From Nereocystis luetkeana (Eukaryota; Sar; Phaeophyceae; Laminariales; Laminariaceae): a stretch of 64,000 nt of DNA. The DNA is taken from assembly GCA_031213475.1 (NCBI GenBank), contig JARUPZ010000005.1, forward strand, positions 11,293,260 to 11,357,259. Direction: 5' to 3'. Under the pieces are notes generated by a model. It saw only the letters and a program-made list of their open reading frames with translations. It was not told where the DNA came from and made no database searches. Both the position numbers and the translations under genes were made by a program. Below are positions 1 to 9,414 of the stretch, one piece after another; within the stretch, counting starts at the first letter, position 1; each line of letters starts with the position of its first letter.

Positions 1-204
1 CGTCGCCCTGCGCCTCCCCCCTCCGGCGCGTTTCTTCGTACTTCGGACCGACGCAGCGACTCTGCTCCACCGGTTCTACCGGGGAGTCCCCGGGCGTCTT
101 CGCCGACGTCGGGAGCCCGCGCCTCGAACGCCGTTCCCCTCACCCTGGGCACGAGAGCAGGCGAGATAAACGCCCCTCTCCCGACCCACGCACCGCGCGG
201 CATC

Positions 205-1466
205 ATGCGTGTGCCGTCGCGTCGTTCGTTTCAGCGAGGGTGTCCTCCTCTTTCTCCTCCCGGCCATGTGGTGGTGGTCGGTTTAAGGTCCGGGAAGGCA
301 AACACCGAAACCCCCAGCTCTCGGTTGAAGATTGACTCGGCGTTTCCTAGCAATAACGGCGGCCTCTCCATCCTTTTTTCTATCAAGGAAGAGTCAACAA
401 GATTAGCTACCTTGTCCCCTTTCCACACCAGGTATACAGGACGGACGCCCTCTCCGGTGGACCCTTTGTTGCCCCCCATTAAAGCACTGTTCGTGAAGTC
501 GTCTACAGGGTCTGCAGGCCCTCATTCGTCATCGCGCACGCCACTCCACGTGCGCCGCGCTCCTTCGTCTCTAGTAGAACAGGAAAAACCTGGTCTATCT
601 CCACTGGCTCGACGGGCAGATCAACCGGACAGCCTACCCGTTTTATTCGGAAGAAACTCAGCTCGCGTCAAGCAGAACGGGCTCAGAGACCCCTGCCCCC
701 TTTGTTCCTGGACAGCGATCATCGGGCGCAGTAAGAGAACCTTCTGGCATTTTTTGCCTACGGGCAATGGTGACACTGAACCAGTATACGTGGAACCGGA
801 CTCGCCTCGTGCACCAGGGGCTCAGTGTTCTCCGAGAAGCACACTCCCCCAAACACACACCGCAGCGGCGGCCACCGACGACTCGACTCCTTCGGTCTCT
901 GACCCTACTCTCGAGTATTCAACGAAGCGGGCGGTACTTTTCTGGCAGCCCACCTCCTTTTTTTCGCAGTGGCACCCCGTATTTTTCGTCATTGACGGAA
1001 GTAAATACTCCTGCGCGGAGCAGCATATGATGGCTGAAAAGGCTCGCCTTTTCTGGACCACGACAGAGCGGAGCGGATTATGGCCTCGCCAGACCCTCGC
1101 GAGCAGAAACACCTCGGTCGAGTCGTGCAAAACTTCGACTGCCCTACCTGGGGTCGCGTTCGAGAAGACGCCGTTCTTGCCGGTTCCTTTGCCAAAAACA
1201 CGCAGAACTCGGTCATGACGCAGCACCTATGGAGGACTGGCAACAAAAATTTGGCTGAAGCCAGCCCTTTTGAACTCGTGTGGGGCATCGGTGTCCGGGC
1301 AGACGACCCCGAGGCTCAAGATCCCTCTCGGTGGCGTGGCAACAATTTGCTCGAGAAAGCTCTTTCCACCGTTTGCGACACCCTCCGCTCAAGTGAGGCC
1401 GGGTTTGCGCCCCTCGCCTCCTCTCATCAATTTTGCACTCCGACCACGACTGACAGCATTCATTAG
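205..1466 (+). pseudogene. Gag-Pol segment containing a NADAR (YbiA/DUF1768) domain, frameshifted
   Basis: An open frame 205-1,218 carries a Ser/Thr/Pro-rich linker and then enters a NADAR domain: FFSQWHP, then SCAEQHMMAEKAR, which matches the family's Ser-Glu-His/Gln...Lys helix with its conserved Glu. Near 1,050 a one-base shift moves the homology into the frame 1,080-1,466, which continues with MASPDP, LGRVVQNFD, W-R-V, TQN..., LWRTG, LAEASP, the signature WGIG (about 1,285-1,296), RWRGNNLL and the closing D-T-L-R helix. Known of the family: YbiA-type NADAR proteins act as N-glycosidases, and some remove ADP-ribose from modified molecules including guanine in DNA. Inference: the element once encoded a NADAR enzyme within Gag-Pol. 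The second copy at 49 kb has the same domain without this frameshift but with other lesions. A CPLC...H pattern at about 697-755 could be a zinc site, but this is weak. Confidence 0.8.
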
Positions 1467-1478
1467 TTTTCCCCAGCG

Positions 1479-1721
1479 AACCATCCCACAGAAGGGGTGC
1501 ACCAGACGTTCCTGAGCCCGTTGCATTAGGAACTCAACATCTCACCGGATACAATACTTGGAAGAAATTCGTTCATGCTACCCGACTGGCACTTGTACGC
1601 GCTAGTCCTAAAACGAATATACGAGACAAAGGTTAATCCTAACCGGTAGTTCCTCACTTAAGGAACTCATTTCGTCAGAAACCGTTGGCCCAAAAAGTGA
1701 AACCCCTACCGTAGGGTGACT
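1479..1721 (+). mobile_element. 243-bp MITE, copy A
   Basis: This 243-bp block is absent from the paralogous Gypsy copy at about 49.1 kb, where the flanking sequences are adjacent, so it is an insertion. It is flanked by CCAGCG on both sides (1,473-1,478 and 1,722-1,727), a plausible 6-bp target duplication. Its ends are imperfect inverted repeats: CCCACAGAAGGGGT near the left end and CCCTACGGTAGGGGT read inward from the right end. It has no coding capacity. Copy B at 2,274-2,516 is the same length in reverse orientation. Confidence 0.75.
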
Positions 1722-1756
1722 CCAGCGCCGCCTCGCCCTTTGGCCGTGGCCCGCGC

Positions 1757-2263
1757 TTGCATAGGTCCCCCCTTGGAGTTTGCGACGTTTCTGGCACGCC
1801 GGCTGCTCACAGCCCCGATGTTTGGCTGTCGCACCTGGTGTCGACCCCTCCCTCGCACTGCCAGAACACGGCCCCTGCCTCGTTGAGGGCACCATTACCC
1901 TCGATGACGCCTCTTTTACAACCAACATCACGATTCACAGCGGAGCTGGCGTTCTTGCACCTTTTGGTTGCGTGGCGCTTCTTGACACATGCCACAGACC
2001 TTCATTCGGCGATATGGTTTGGATCGTATGCTCGCGGCTTTTGCGGCATCTATCCCGGGCGAGCAGGAATGCGCCCCTCGTTCCTGGGGGGGGGTTTGCG
2101 AATCAACCTCTCTGAAGACATCGACGAGAGTGCGCCTGGAGAGTCCATTTGCTTCGAAAAATGGGCCTACGTGCTCCCTCGCAGTTTTGGCCTGACTGAT
2201 TCCCCCCTCGGTGATGCACCATACACTACTCCTGGGAAGTGCCAGCTGGACGCGTTTTTGTAG
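1757..2263 (+). pseudogene. Ty3/Gypsy retropepsin (aspartic protease) region, frameshifted
   Basis: Downstream of MITE copy A the Gypsy polyprotein resumes. One frame reads PSLALPEHGPCLVEGT, which is matched almost exactly in the second copy near 48.97 kb, then NITIHSGA and GCVALLDT at about 1,969-1,989. The protease active-site pattern LLDTGxPQTFI is split: LLDT is in one frame, and PQTFIRRYG follows in another from about 1,992, so a small deletion has removed the Gly and shifted the frame. After that the sequence continues in mixed frames to 2,263, where it stops just before MITE copy B. Family knowledge: retropepsins are homodimeric aspartic proteases with one D-T/S-G per subunit that mature Gag-Pol. 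This copy cannot be functional. Confidence 0.65.
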
Positions 2264-2273
2264 CCGTTCCTAG

Positions 2274-2516
2274 AGTCACCCCACGGTAGGGGTTCTACTT
2301 TTTGGGGCCAAAGGTTTCTGACCGCTTGAGTTCCCTAAGTGAGGAACCTGCAGTGAGGATGAAATGTTTACTCGCGTATTCATTTTAGGATCGGCGCATT
2401 AGAGTGCTGGTCGGGTGGTGCGAAATAAAACCTTCCAATTAATGCATCGGGTGAGATGTTAACCTCCTAATGTGAGGGGTCCAGGAGTCTTTGGTGCACC
2501 CCTACCGTGGGATGGC
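2274..2516 (-). mobile_element. 243-bp MITE, copy B (reverse orientation)
   Basis: Read on the minus strand this is the same element as 1,479-1,721: it shares the GGGGTGCACC left end, the ACATCTCACC block, the AGTTCCTCACTTA-like block (here GGTTCCTCACTTA) and the right end with CCCCAAAAAGT and CCCCTACCGTGGGGTGACT. Both copies span 243 bp. The terminal repeats are better preserved here (CCCACGGTAGGGGT at both ends). No clean target duplication is seen, perhaps because the site coincides with the deletion that removed the Gypsy RT. Confidence 0.72.
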
Positions 2517-2521
2517 ACCCT

Positions 2522-3200
2522 ACCGCTCTCTACCACCTCGCTGCTCCGACAATTGTATCCTTCCCAGACTGGGACGCTGTAGCCGACGCCTCCCGCCCCT
2601 TTCGCGTATATCGTGAGGCCCTCATCCACTGCTTTGGTGCCGCGCTCGAACAAGAACAACTGGACCGCTCGGTACGGCCCATTGCTTATATCAGCCGCGC
2701 TAGTCGCGATTCAGAGAGGCACTGGACCCCGTTGGACCTGGAAGCTAGCAGCATTGTCTGGGGTATCAAGCGACTCCGCGGCTAACTATGGGGGACAAAG
2801 ATTCGCATATTTTAGGACCACAAGGCACTTGAGAGCATCGGCAAAGTAGGGGATCACAACGCGCGAGTTCAGCCGTGGCTCGAGCTCCTCACAGCGTTCG
2901 ACTACACCTTCGAGTACCGCAAGGGCAGCGCCAACGGCAATGCTGATTTTCTCTCTCGCTTGCCAGAGCCGGCCACGGAACACGACCGCAGTGGGTCTAG
3001 CAGCCTCACACCCGTCGAGGACGGGGGTATCTTCCTCATTAAGGACTGCAGGCTTCGCACTCGCTCTTCCCCAACCCCCGGTATCGGTTTGGGTGGGCTG
3101 GTGCCCCGCACGGGAAAGTGCTGTCATTGGTGGGCTGCCTTTCATCTCTTCGGAATTTCGCGATTTTCGCACACACGGGCCACGTATGAGGATTGACGAC
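2522..3200 (+). pseudogene. Ty3/Gypsy RNase H region
   Basis: The start of the RNase H homology reads IVSFPDWDAVADASRPFRVY, followed by the fold elements GAALEQEQ, RPIAYISRAS, ERHWTPLDLEA and VWGIKRLRG up to a stop at 2,783. After a frameshift it continues as KALESIGKVGDHNARVQPW, FDYTFEYRKGSANGNADFLS and RLPEPATEHDR to about 2,985. This is the classic Gypsy RNase H string (TDH.aL, RW...L, YRKG..N..AD.LSR). Family role: degrades RNA in the RNA-DNA hybrid during reverse transcription in the virus-like particle. The upstream RT palm (YxDD) is missing altogether. The region beyond 2,985 passes into the linker in the frame that starts at 2,940. Confidence 0.8.
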
Positions 3201-3686
3201 CTGTCTGCTCCTTCGGGGAGATTCGTCGCTCGTGTCTCCGCTTCCGTCGCCACCGTCGATCGCCGTTTTGGCTTGAGTTGTTTTTCACCCACCGCCAACA
3301 CCGCTTTCGCTCCGGTTTTCGTGGCACCCCCCGGGGGCGACCAGGGCCCTGCAGGAGCCCCCGCTGCAGCGACGATTGTAACTCAGCGCGGTCCTTCCCC
3401 GATGAGCATTTCACAGGGACAAGATTCCGCCGTGAGTGCTGCTCCATCCGCGTCTGCCCCTTCAGGCCAGGGCAACGCAGAAGCCCCCGCTGTAGCGACG
3501 ATTGTCGCCCAGCATGCTCCGCCCCCAACGAGCACTTTACAGGGAGGATATTCCGCGGTGAGCACTCCTCCGGCCGCGTCTGCCCGTCCCGGCCAGGGCA
3601 ATGCCGAAGCCCCCGCTGCAGCGACGTTGTCGCCCAGCGCGCTCCTCCCCCAACAAGCATTTTTCACGGGGAAGATTCCACCGTGA
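2940..3686 (+). pseudogene. Gypsy RNase H-integrase linker with 42-residue repeats
   Basis: This 248-codon open stretch links RNase H to integrase in the same element. Its first half contains ESAVIGGLPF and GPRMRIDDL-type sequence. Its second half is a tandem 126-bp (42-residue) Ala/Pro/Ser-rich repeat at about 3,339-3,690, starting at 3,339, 3,465 and 3,591, each with QG(N/P)A(E/G)APA(A/V)AT. The period is an exact multiple of three, so the repeat expanded in frame. No catalytic function is expected: the linker is low-complexity and probably disordered. Further Pro/Ala-rich sequence continues to about 4,050. Confidence 0.6.
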
Positions 3687-4058
3687 TCACTGATCCGGCC
3701 GCGTCTACCCCTTCGCCACCTGGTACCCCGGCGCCTCCGAACGTTTTGCCGTATTCCGGCCGCATCTCTACTCGGACGCGCCGCCGACCTGCCGCCGCCG
3801 CTGGCTCCGCGCCGCCTGCTGTTGAATATGGCTTCGGGCCCGGCGGGGCCCCTAGACCATGAGCCCGGCGTGCTATCACCCCGCCGCGAGCCCCACGGCC
3901 GCGACCGACTGCGCCAGTCGTTTTACCTCCGGCTCCTGCCGCTTCGTTGGTGCCGACGGTTCCCATCCCGTCCGAACGCGACCGCGCCGAGCCCATGGAA
4001 GCCCCTCTTTTAAAGGCTTCCGCTGCCAACTGACGCACCGCCCGTCGCCACGAATGAC

Positions 4059-4545
4059 TTGGACGCTCTTGGCGCCGCTGGCGAATTCCAGTTCGGTGAT
4101 TCTGCAGCGCGCTATTCGCACACCGATTGGGCTCGGGAACAACAGGCCGAGCCCGCGTGCAACGCCGCCATGCGTTACATAGCCCTTGGTTGGCCTGACG
4201 TTTTGCCAGCCGACTGTTTGTCGTGGTTCCCTTCCCGCTAGCGGCCTCCGTTTTCGGAGGTTCAGGAGCTGGCTACCAAAGGCCGTTTACACACCACCGA
4301 CGCGGGCAGCGTTCTACTCGTCCGGCAGCCGTCCCCCCCCCTTGCGTCGGACACTCAACGCCCGGTGGGTCGTACGGCCGGTTTATTGAATGACGAGCCT
4401 ATTCGCATTTATGTGCCGCTCCTCATGCGCCCCTGGGTCATGCAAGCTTGCCATTTCATGGCTTCCTGCCACCTAGGAACCGCGCGCACCCTACGGATGC
4501 TTGGGCGTTTTTACTGGTGGGTCGATGATACATGTACGGTGTCCA
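4059..4545 (+). pseudogene. Ty3/Gypsy integrase N-terminal zinc-binding region
   Basis: In two frames this reads YSHTDWAREQQAEPACNAAM, WPDVLPADCLSWFPS, then (after a stop at 4,240) VQELATKGRLHTTDAGSVLL, DEPIRIYVPLLMRPWVMQ, ACHFMASCHLGTARTLRML and RFYWW. The C-H-x-H-L-G-x-x-RT pattern is the H2C2-type region just ahead of the integrase catalytic core. The catalytic DDE core is absent: homology ends at about 4,545 with RFYWWVDDTC. A stop at 4,240 and a frameshift make this a pseudogene. Confidence 0.75.
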
Positions 4546-4916
4546 GCATAGACCCATTAAAAATACTAGCTATTTTGCCTCGTTATCGAAACCAATATTA
4601 TTTAAAGTGTAGGGTTGTTCGACAACCTGGCGTTTGAGCATAGATGGGAGAAATATGCAGGAAGATATGGACATAAATATGAAATGGGATAGACGTACGT
4701 ATATGACAGGGGAAAGAAAACACTTTAGGATAGAAGGATGAGACGCAAGGGTGGGTGGTTCCAGAGATTGGTATTTGTGATACTGTTGGTTTTTTTATCG
4801 GGATGGGAGCACGCAGGCGCAGAAATCTGTTTTTTCGTGGAGAGAGAAGAAGACGACGAGAAGGAGGGGGCAGACAGCAGTAGAGACAAACAATTGCAAA
4901 CAGCAGACAGCAGCGG

Positions 4917-7059
4917 GTGAGCATCAGGTTCACATTCAATGGCGAAACGAAGCGAAAAAGTCATCGAAGAGGGAGTAGTTCTCCCGTATGCAGAAGAGGA
5001 GGAGGAGGAGGAGGAGGAGGAGGAGAGAGTGGAAGAAATATGTGGCAGCACTTCGACAAGGGAGAAAGATGCCACGGGGAAGGCACCCAGTCGATGGTGG
5101 CGATTACAGCAGAGGATCTTGTGATAATAAGGAAAGGGGGGTGGAAGGGAAAAGGGCAAGCGCGTTTCGCAGAAGAAGACGAAAGCAGCAGGTCGTCGCA
5201 GCGGGCGTATAGGCGAGGAAACGGGTACGGGTCGCTACATGAAGGTAGATCGAATGCACGACCGCGTGACTTACCTCAGGATAGGAAGCAGTCACCTTCC
5301 CAGCAACCACGCATGCACCAACAAGAATTCCCACAGCAAATATACAGGCAGAACTGGGCGCAGCGACAGCAGCGCGAGCCGTGGTAGCAGACACAGCACC
5401 ACCCCTTACCATTTCAAAGGACTTCGTATCGTAACGGGGGAGGGGATGGGGGTTTTGAACCAGAGTTTGACGGGCCGGGAAAAAACAGAGGAAGTCGGAC
5501 TCGTATGAACGAAAGGCAGCCAGTGCCACCATTCAACGGTGGGCTACACCACGGGGAAAGGGAGGGGAGGCATGGAGGGGTATCCGACGAACCACAGCAG
5601 TGGTGCAGGATATGAGGGGAACAGGGAGAGTAAGGGGCAGCAGTAAATACCCGATTACCAACGGGGGCGATACAACGTGATGGGGTGGGGGGTCCGGGGG
5701 GGTAGTTATCTGCAGATATACCCGACCTTGGGAGACGGCGAGTGGGTGTTTGTACGAGGTGCAGCGTCAGGATGGTGGGGTGGGGGAGGAGAGAACAAAC
5801 AAACAAGGTGGCTACGTAATGGGACGGCGGGGCGGCAGAAAGAAGGAGGTGCAGCAGGGGGGGGGGGGGAGTCGGAGGGGAATTGGCTAGGCGACGGAGG
5901 GCGACGAAGCAGAAGGAAGAGGTGCGGAAGGATGGGGGGATGGTTGGGGAGACGGTACGTATAAGAACAGGGACGGGGATAGTGGGAAGGGGAAGTGGAA
6001 TCAAGGGTCGGAAAGAGGACGACACTGGCACGGGTCAGGCATGAGTGGGGGGTAGTTGGGAGGACCATAGGGTATGATAGGGGCCGATACGAGAGGGTGG
6101 GGGGGAGAATCGAAGTTATAGAAGAGTGATCACGCTATCACAGTATGGGCGTCGGTCAGTGTGGGCAACAACGTGCCACCCTAAACGAACGGGAAATCCA
6201 TCTCGGCAATTTCGGGAAGGAGTTCAATCTGTAAAGAGACGGAGCGGAGAACCTGGTATCATTTTTAGGGATGGATCTGCTAGACTACGCGAGAGCGGAG
6301 CAGTCAGGGGGGTGGGTTGGGGGGTAGGTGTCTATTCCGGACAGGGTGGTGGCGCTGCTTGAGGTTGTGATTTTCCTGGCAATATACATAGTCCACAAGA
6401 CAACATTGATCGGCACATTGGCGAGGGAACGTTCAGGGGAATTGGGGAAATCTCTGCAGCTCGTTGCGAAAAAGACGAGGGAATTTCACGAGATGCATAG
6501 GAGGATCGCAAAGGACCAAGGTTTTCAGAGCTTTTTCGTGAGGTTGTTCAACAAGGACCTCAGGAAGTGGGAGAAAGAAGAGCTAGAGATGATGTATACC
6601 ATGAAGAGGGACGCGGCGACATACCCCGACCCGTTTGGGCCGCCGCAGATCACTAAGCCGGAATTTGTGAGTACGAGAAGGTTCCAAGAATCAGCACCGA
6701 CACACTGGGCATGCATGCCCGACAGCGGAGGGGTGGGGACGGGGCAAGAGAGAGGGTTCAACGTTGAGCGATTCGCAGGTAGAGGGGACGAAAGGACGTG
6801 GAGAAGCTGGGGGGAAAGGGGGGGGAGGAGGATTCACAGGGGCACCCGGGAGATAAATGGAGCGGGGAAGTGGGGGGGGGGGTTAAACAGCACGGGAGAT
6901 GTGGGTGGTTCGAGAGTAACGGTACGCAGTGCAAGTACAGTCATGGCTAGAGCGAGGGGGGTGGGGGAGGAGCTGCAGGACGGAAGCGGCGGGGGGGTAG
7001 GGGATAGAAAGGAGGAGTCAGACAAGAACACCAATTGGGGTACGGGCTCTGCGAGTTAA
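4917..7059 (+). pseudogene. Gag-like first-ORF region of the DIRS-like element
   Basis: Two open stretches lie upstream of the RT. Frame 4,917-5,387 is Arg/Gly/Gln-rich and includes an in-frame GGA microsatellite (about 4,993-5,025) giving poly-Gly or, in another frame, poly-Glu. Frame 6,328-7,059 (243 codons) begins with a helical region (IARERSGELGKSLQLVAKKT-like, then FHEMHRRIAKDQGFQSFFV), followed by WEKEELEMMY and then a Gly/Arg-rich tail. Assignment as Gag rests on position and composition only: DIRS-group ORF1 proteins are poorly conserved and no zinc knuckle is visible. The stretch 5,400-6,300 between the frames has no convincing reading. Confidence 0.4.
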
Positions 7060-7540
7060 CGGAGCCAAACTGGGGCGCGGTGAAGAGAAGGGTAGAGGGG
7101 GGGGGCGCCGACGAGTTTGGAAAAAGGGAAGTAACCGCGACGGGAAGGGAAAAGAAGGGACGCATGGAGTAAAGAGGATGTGAGACGGGATGAGCCGTCG
7201 GGCCAGTACCAGGATCAGTGCGGCTGGGAACAAAAGTTTCTACAACGGGGGTCGAAAGGGAGGGGTGGTTGAGCTGGCGAGCGGCGTTAAATAGGTTGTC
7301 TAAGGCGAATAAAGGCTTGGGAGAACAAAGAAGGGTGCTTGCAACGGTGACTCAGATAGCCGGGGAGGTTCTAACTCGATATAGGGGCGAATTGAAGGAG
7401 GTAGTGGGAGTCTTGGGAGGGGAAATATGGGCGCCACACCTGGACGGGGATAGGATACGGGAATGTTTGGGAAAGAGACATGGGGTTTCCGGACATTACG
7501 AGGTTGGAACATATTGCAAGACTGGGAGGTCCAGTGAACG

Positions 7541-8611
7541 TTGGGCCGGGAGGGGATGTTTAGACACGAGATTGAGTACGGGAACCACTCGAGTGAGGAA
7601 GAATACGAGAAGGAGGTGAAGGGGGGGGTGATCGCGGACGTGATACGAGGTAGAGCGTTGGTATTGCCGTTGGAACAAGCGGAAGTCGTTCGGGGGCTAA
7701 GTATATCACCGGTGGGGGAGGTAGAAGAAAAACCTGAATGCAGAATAGGACAGGATATGACGTTTGGGGGCAACAGGGAGTAATGAGAGAGGGGATCGGT
7801 TCATGAAACGACAGATTGGAGTAAGATCCCCGACTGCGAGCTATTGCAAGGCGAATTCTGGAGTTACGGGCCGAGTGTGGCACAGGTAGGAGGATTATAA
7901 TCGAAACTACTGGACGTCAAGAGTGCATTTCAACAGATTGGAGTTGACCCGGCCGGGGCGGCGCCTTTCGGGTACGTGATAGCGGATAATAGTGTAGTGG
8001 ACATGTGGCTGCAGCTCGGGTGAGGGGGGAGTCCAGGGTGATGGGGGTGGTGGCGAGCGCGATGCAAGACGCGCTGCGAAAAACGACGAGGTCGAAAGCG
8101 GTGATATTGTAGGAAGGGATCAGAGCAATATCGCATGTATAAATTGCACCTACGGGAAAAGGTGGAGCCGTTGCCGGTTGTCTGTGAAGTGCCGATGGTG
8201 GAGGGGGAGGGGGGTGCAGAGGATGGAGTGGAAGTATTGTTGGTCATGGATGACGCTATCTCGGTGGAGGTGCAGTGGGGAGAATGAGGGGGGCGGTGCT
8301 TGGACTTGTCGAGGTCGTTGGCATCGATACATATTCAGGCGATGAGGGAAAGGGGAGTGGGGGGGGAGCCGCTGTTGTCGCCAAGCAAGGTGACGGACTG
8401 GGCACCACGGCAGGAATTGTTGGGATTTACGTTGGATGCGGAAGCCATGACAATTTCGTTACCGCAACGGAAGTTGCGTCACCTGCAGGAGAGGTTGGAG
8501 AAATGGCCTGCGGCGAGGGAGACGGCAACGGTGAGAACAGTGCTAGTATTGGCGGGGAAGTTACACCATGCGGCGTTTGCGTTATTTCGTGCGAAGGCCT
8601 CTGCAGCTTAA
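7541..8611 (+). pseudogene. DIRS-type reverse transcriptase
   Basis: Pieces in several frames line up with the DIRS-group RT: EYGNHSSEEEYEKE, GRALVLPLEQAEVVRGL, ISPVGEVEEKPECRI with QDMTFGG (the K.RiihDlTf motif), then LLDVKSAFQQIGVDPAGAAP at about 7,910-7,965 (the catalytic-Asp motif). VLLVMDDAISVEVQW at about 8,226-8,270 is the (Y/V)xDD box, here MDD. RCLDLSRSLASIHIQAMRE follows, and then PRQELLGFTLD and the LRHLQERLEKW helix with VLVLAGKLHHAAFAL ending at 8,611. At least four frame changes or stops are needed, so it is inactive. The thumb and connection motifs are the best preserved part. Confidence 0.75.
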
Positions 8612-8881
8612 TAAGCGGCAGCTCAGTGGTGATGAAAGGGCCTGGGGGGGGGGGGCGTGGGGAAAACATAGGAAGTGGGCGGAGGCAAATTGAGTATTGA
8701 GACTAGCGGCAGAGTTTATGGCGTACGTGGGGTGGTGGATATGGTATGTGCAGCAAGGGACCATCTAGGTAAGGGAGAGGATGGCAGCGGCGTTTGATCG
8801 GTTCGTGAACCAGGCACCGGAGAGGAAGTGGTTCACCGATGATCATATGAGGCGATCGGAGGTCTGTGCTTAGTAGCGGGG

Positions 8882-9414
8882 GTGTACTGGAGGTATCAGC
8901 CCACGGAGGAAGTGAAAAAGAGGACGGCACGGAGTACGCGGGGAGAAGGCAAAATGATATCAATCAAGATATTAGAGCTGATGGCGATGGTGGTGACAGC
9001 GTACGTGATGGTTGTGATGAGGGGAGATTGCCCAGAGAAGAAAGGAGCGAGGGTGTTGATGAGAGGGGATAATTCATCGTCAGTGCAGCGGGTGATTAAC
9101 TGCAACGGAGAGGGGAGAGAGGAAGGGAGGACAGGGGCACTGATGAAGTTGTTCCTGGCCTTGGAAACGGAAGGGATGGTGGTGTTTGTAATCGGGCAAT
9201 GCATGTGATGCGGGTAGACAACAGCCTAGCAGATGGAGTACATAGGTGGGAGGTACAGGCAATCCAAACAAACTTGACAAAAGAGAGCCCCCAAACTGTT
9301 TGGCAATGCAGAAGCTGGGGGGGGAAGAGCAGCGAATGTGTTCGGAGATTTGACGAGATGATACGCCTTCGGACGGGTTGCGATGTCGACAAGAAAGACG
9401 TTCGGGCCGATTAG
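8882..9414 (+). pseudogene. DIRS-type RNase H region
   Basis: Frame 8,882-9,208 holds SIKILELMAMVVTAYVMVV (the catalytic-Glu helix), VLMRGDNSSSVQRVINC (the catalytic-Asp strand) and LMKLFLALE. The final part resumes in the frame from 9,199: VDNSLADGVHRWEVQAIQ, which is the D/N-x-x-AD-x-(I/V)-S/H-R box that closes the domain, then NLTKESPQTVWQ. Role in the family: removal of the RNA template. The domain is near-complete apart from the frameshift at about 9,200. Confidence 0.7.

Larger units (their letters stand above)
1..4550 (+). mobile_element. Ty3/Gypsy retroelement remnant with NADAR domain (copy 1)
   Basis: The recognisable order is: end of Gag-like linker, NADAR domain (about 940-1,395), retropepsin scrap (about 1,780-2,110), RNase H (about 2,530-2,985), Ala/Pro repeat linker (about 3,000-4,050) and integrase N-terminal zinc-binding region (about 4,060-4,540). 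The left end runs off the window. The reverse transcriptase palm is absent: the protease region stops at 2,263 and RNase H begins at about 2,525, with a MITE filling the gap. Several frameshifts and stops interrupt the polyprotein, so it is a dead copy. No LTR is visible. The right limit is set where the integrase homology (RFYWW motif) gives way to unrelated AT-richer sequence at about 4,550. Order RNase H then integrase is the Ty3/Gypsy arrangement. Confidence 0.8.

Noticed and set aside
5400-6300. Long Pro-rich frames on the minus strand (5,414-6,031 and 5,706-6,068)
   Set aside because: They are antisense of the GA-rich DIRS-like element; composition alone keeps them open and no motif is present.
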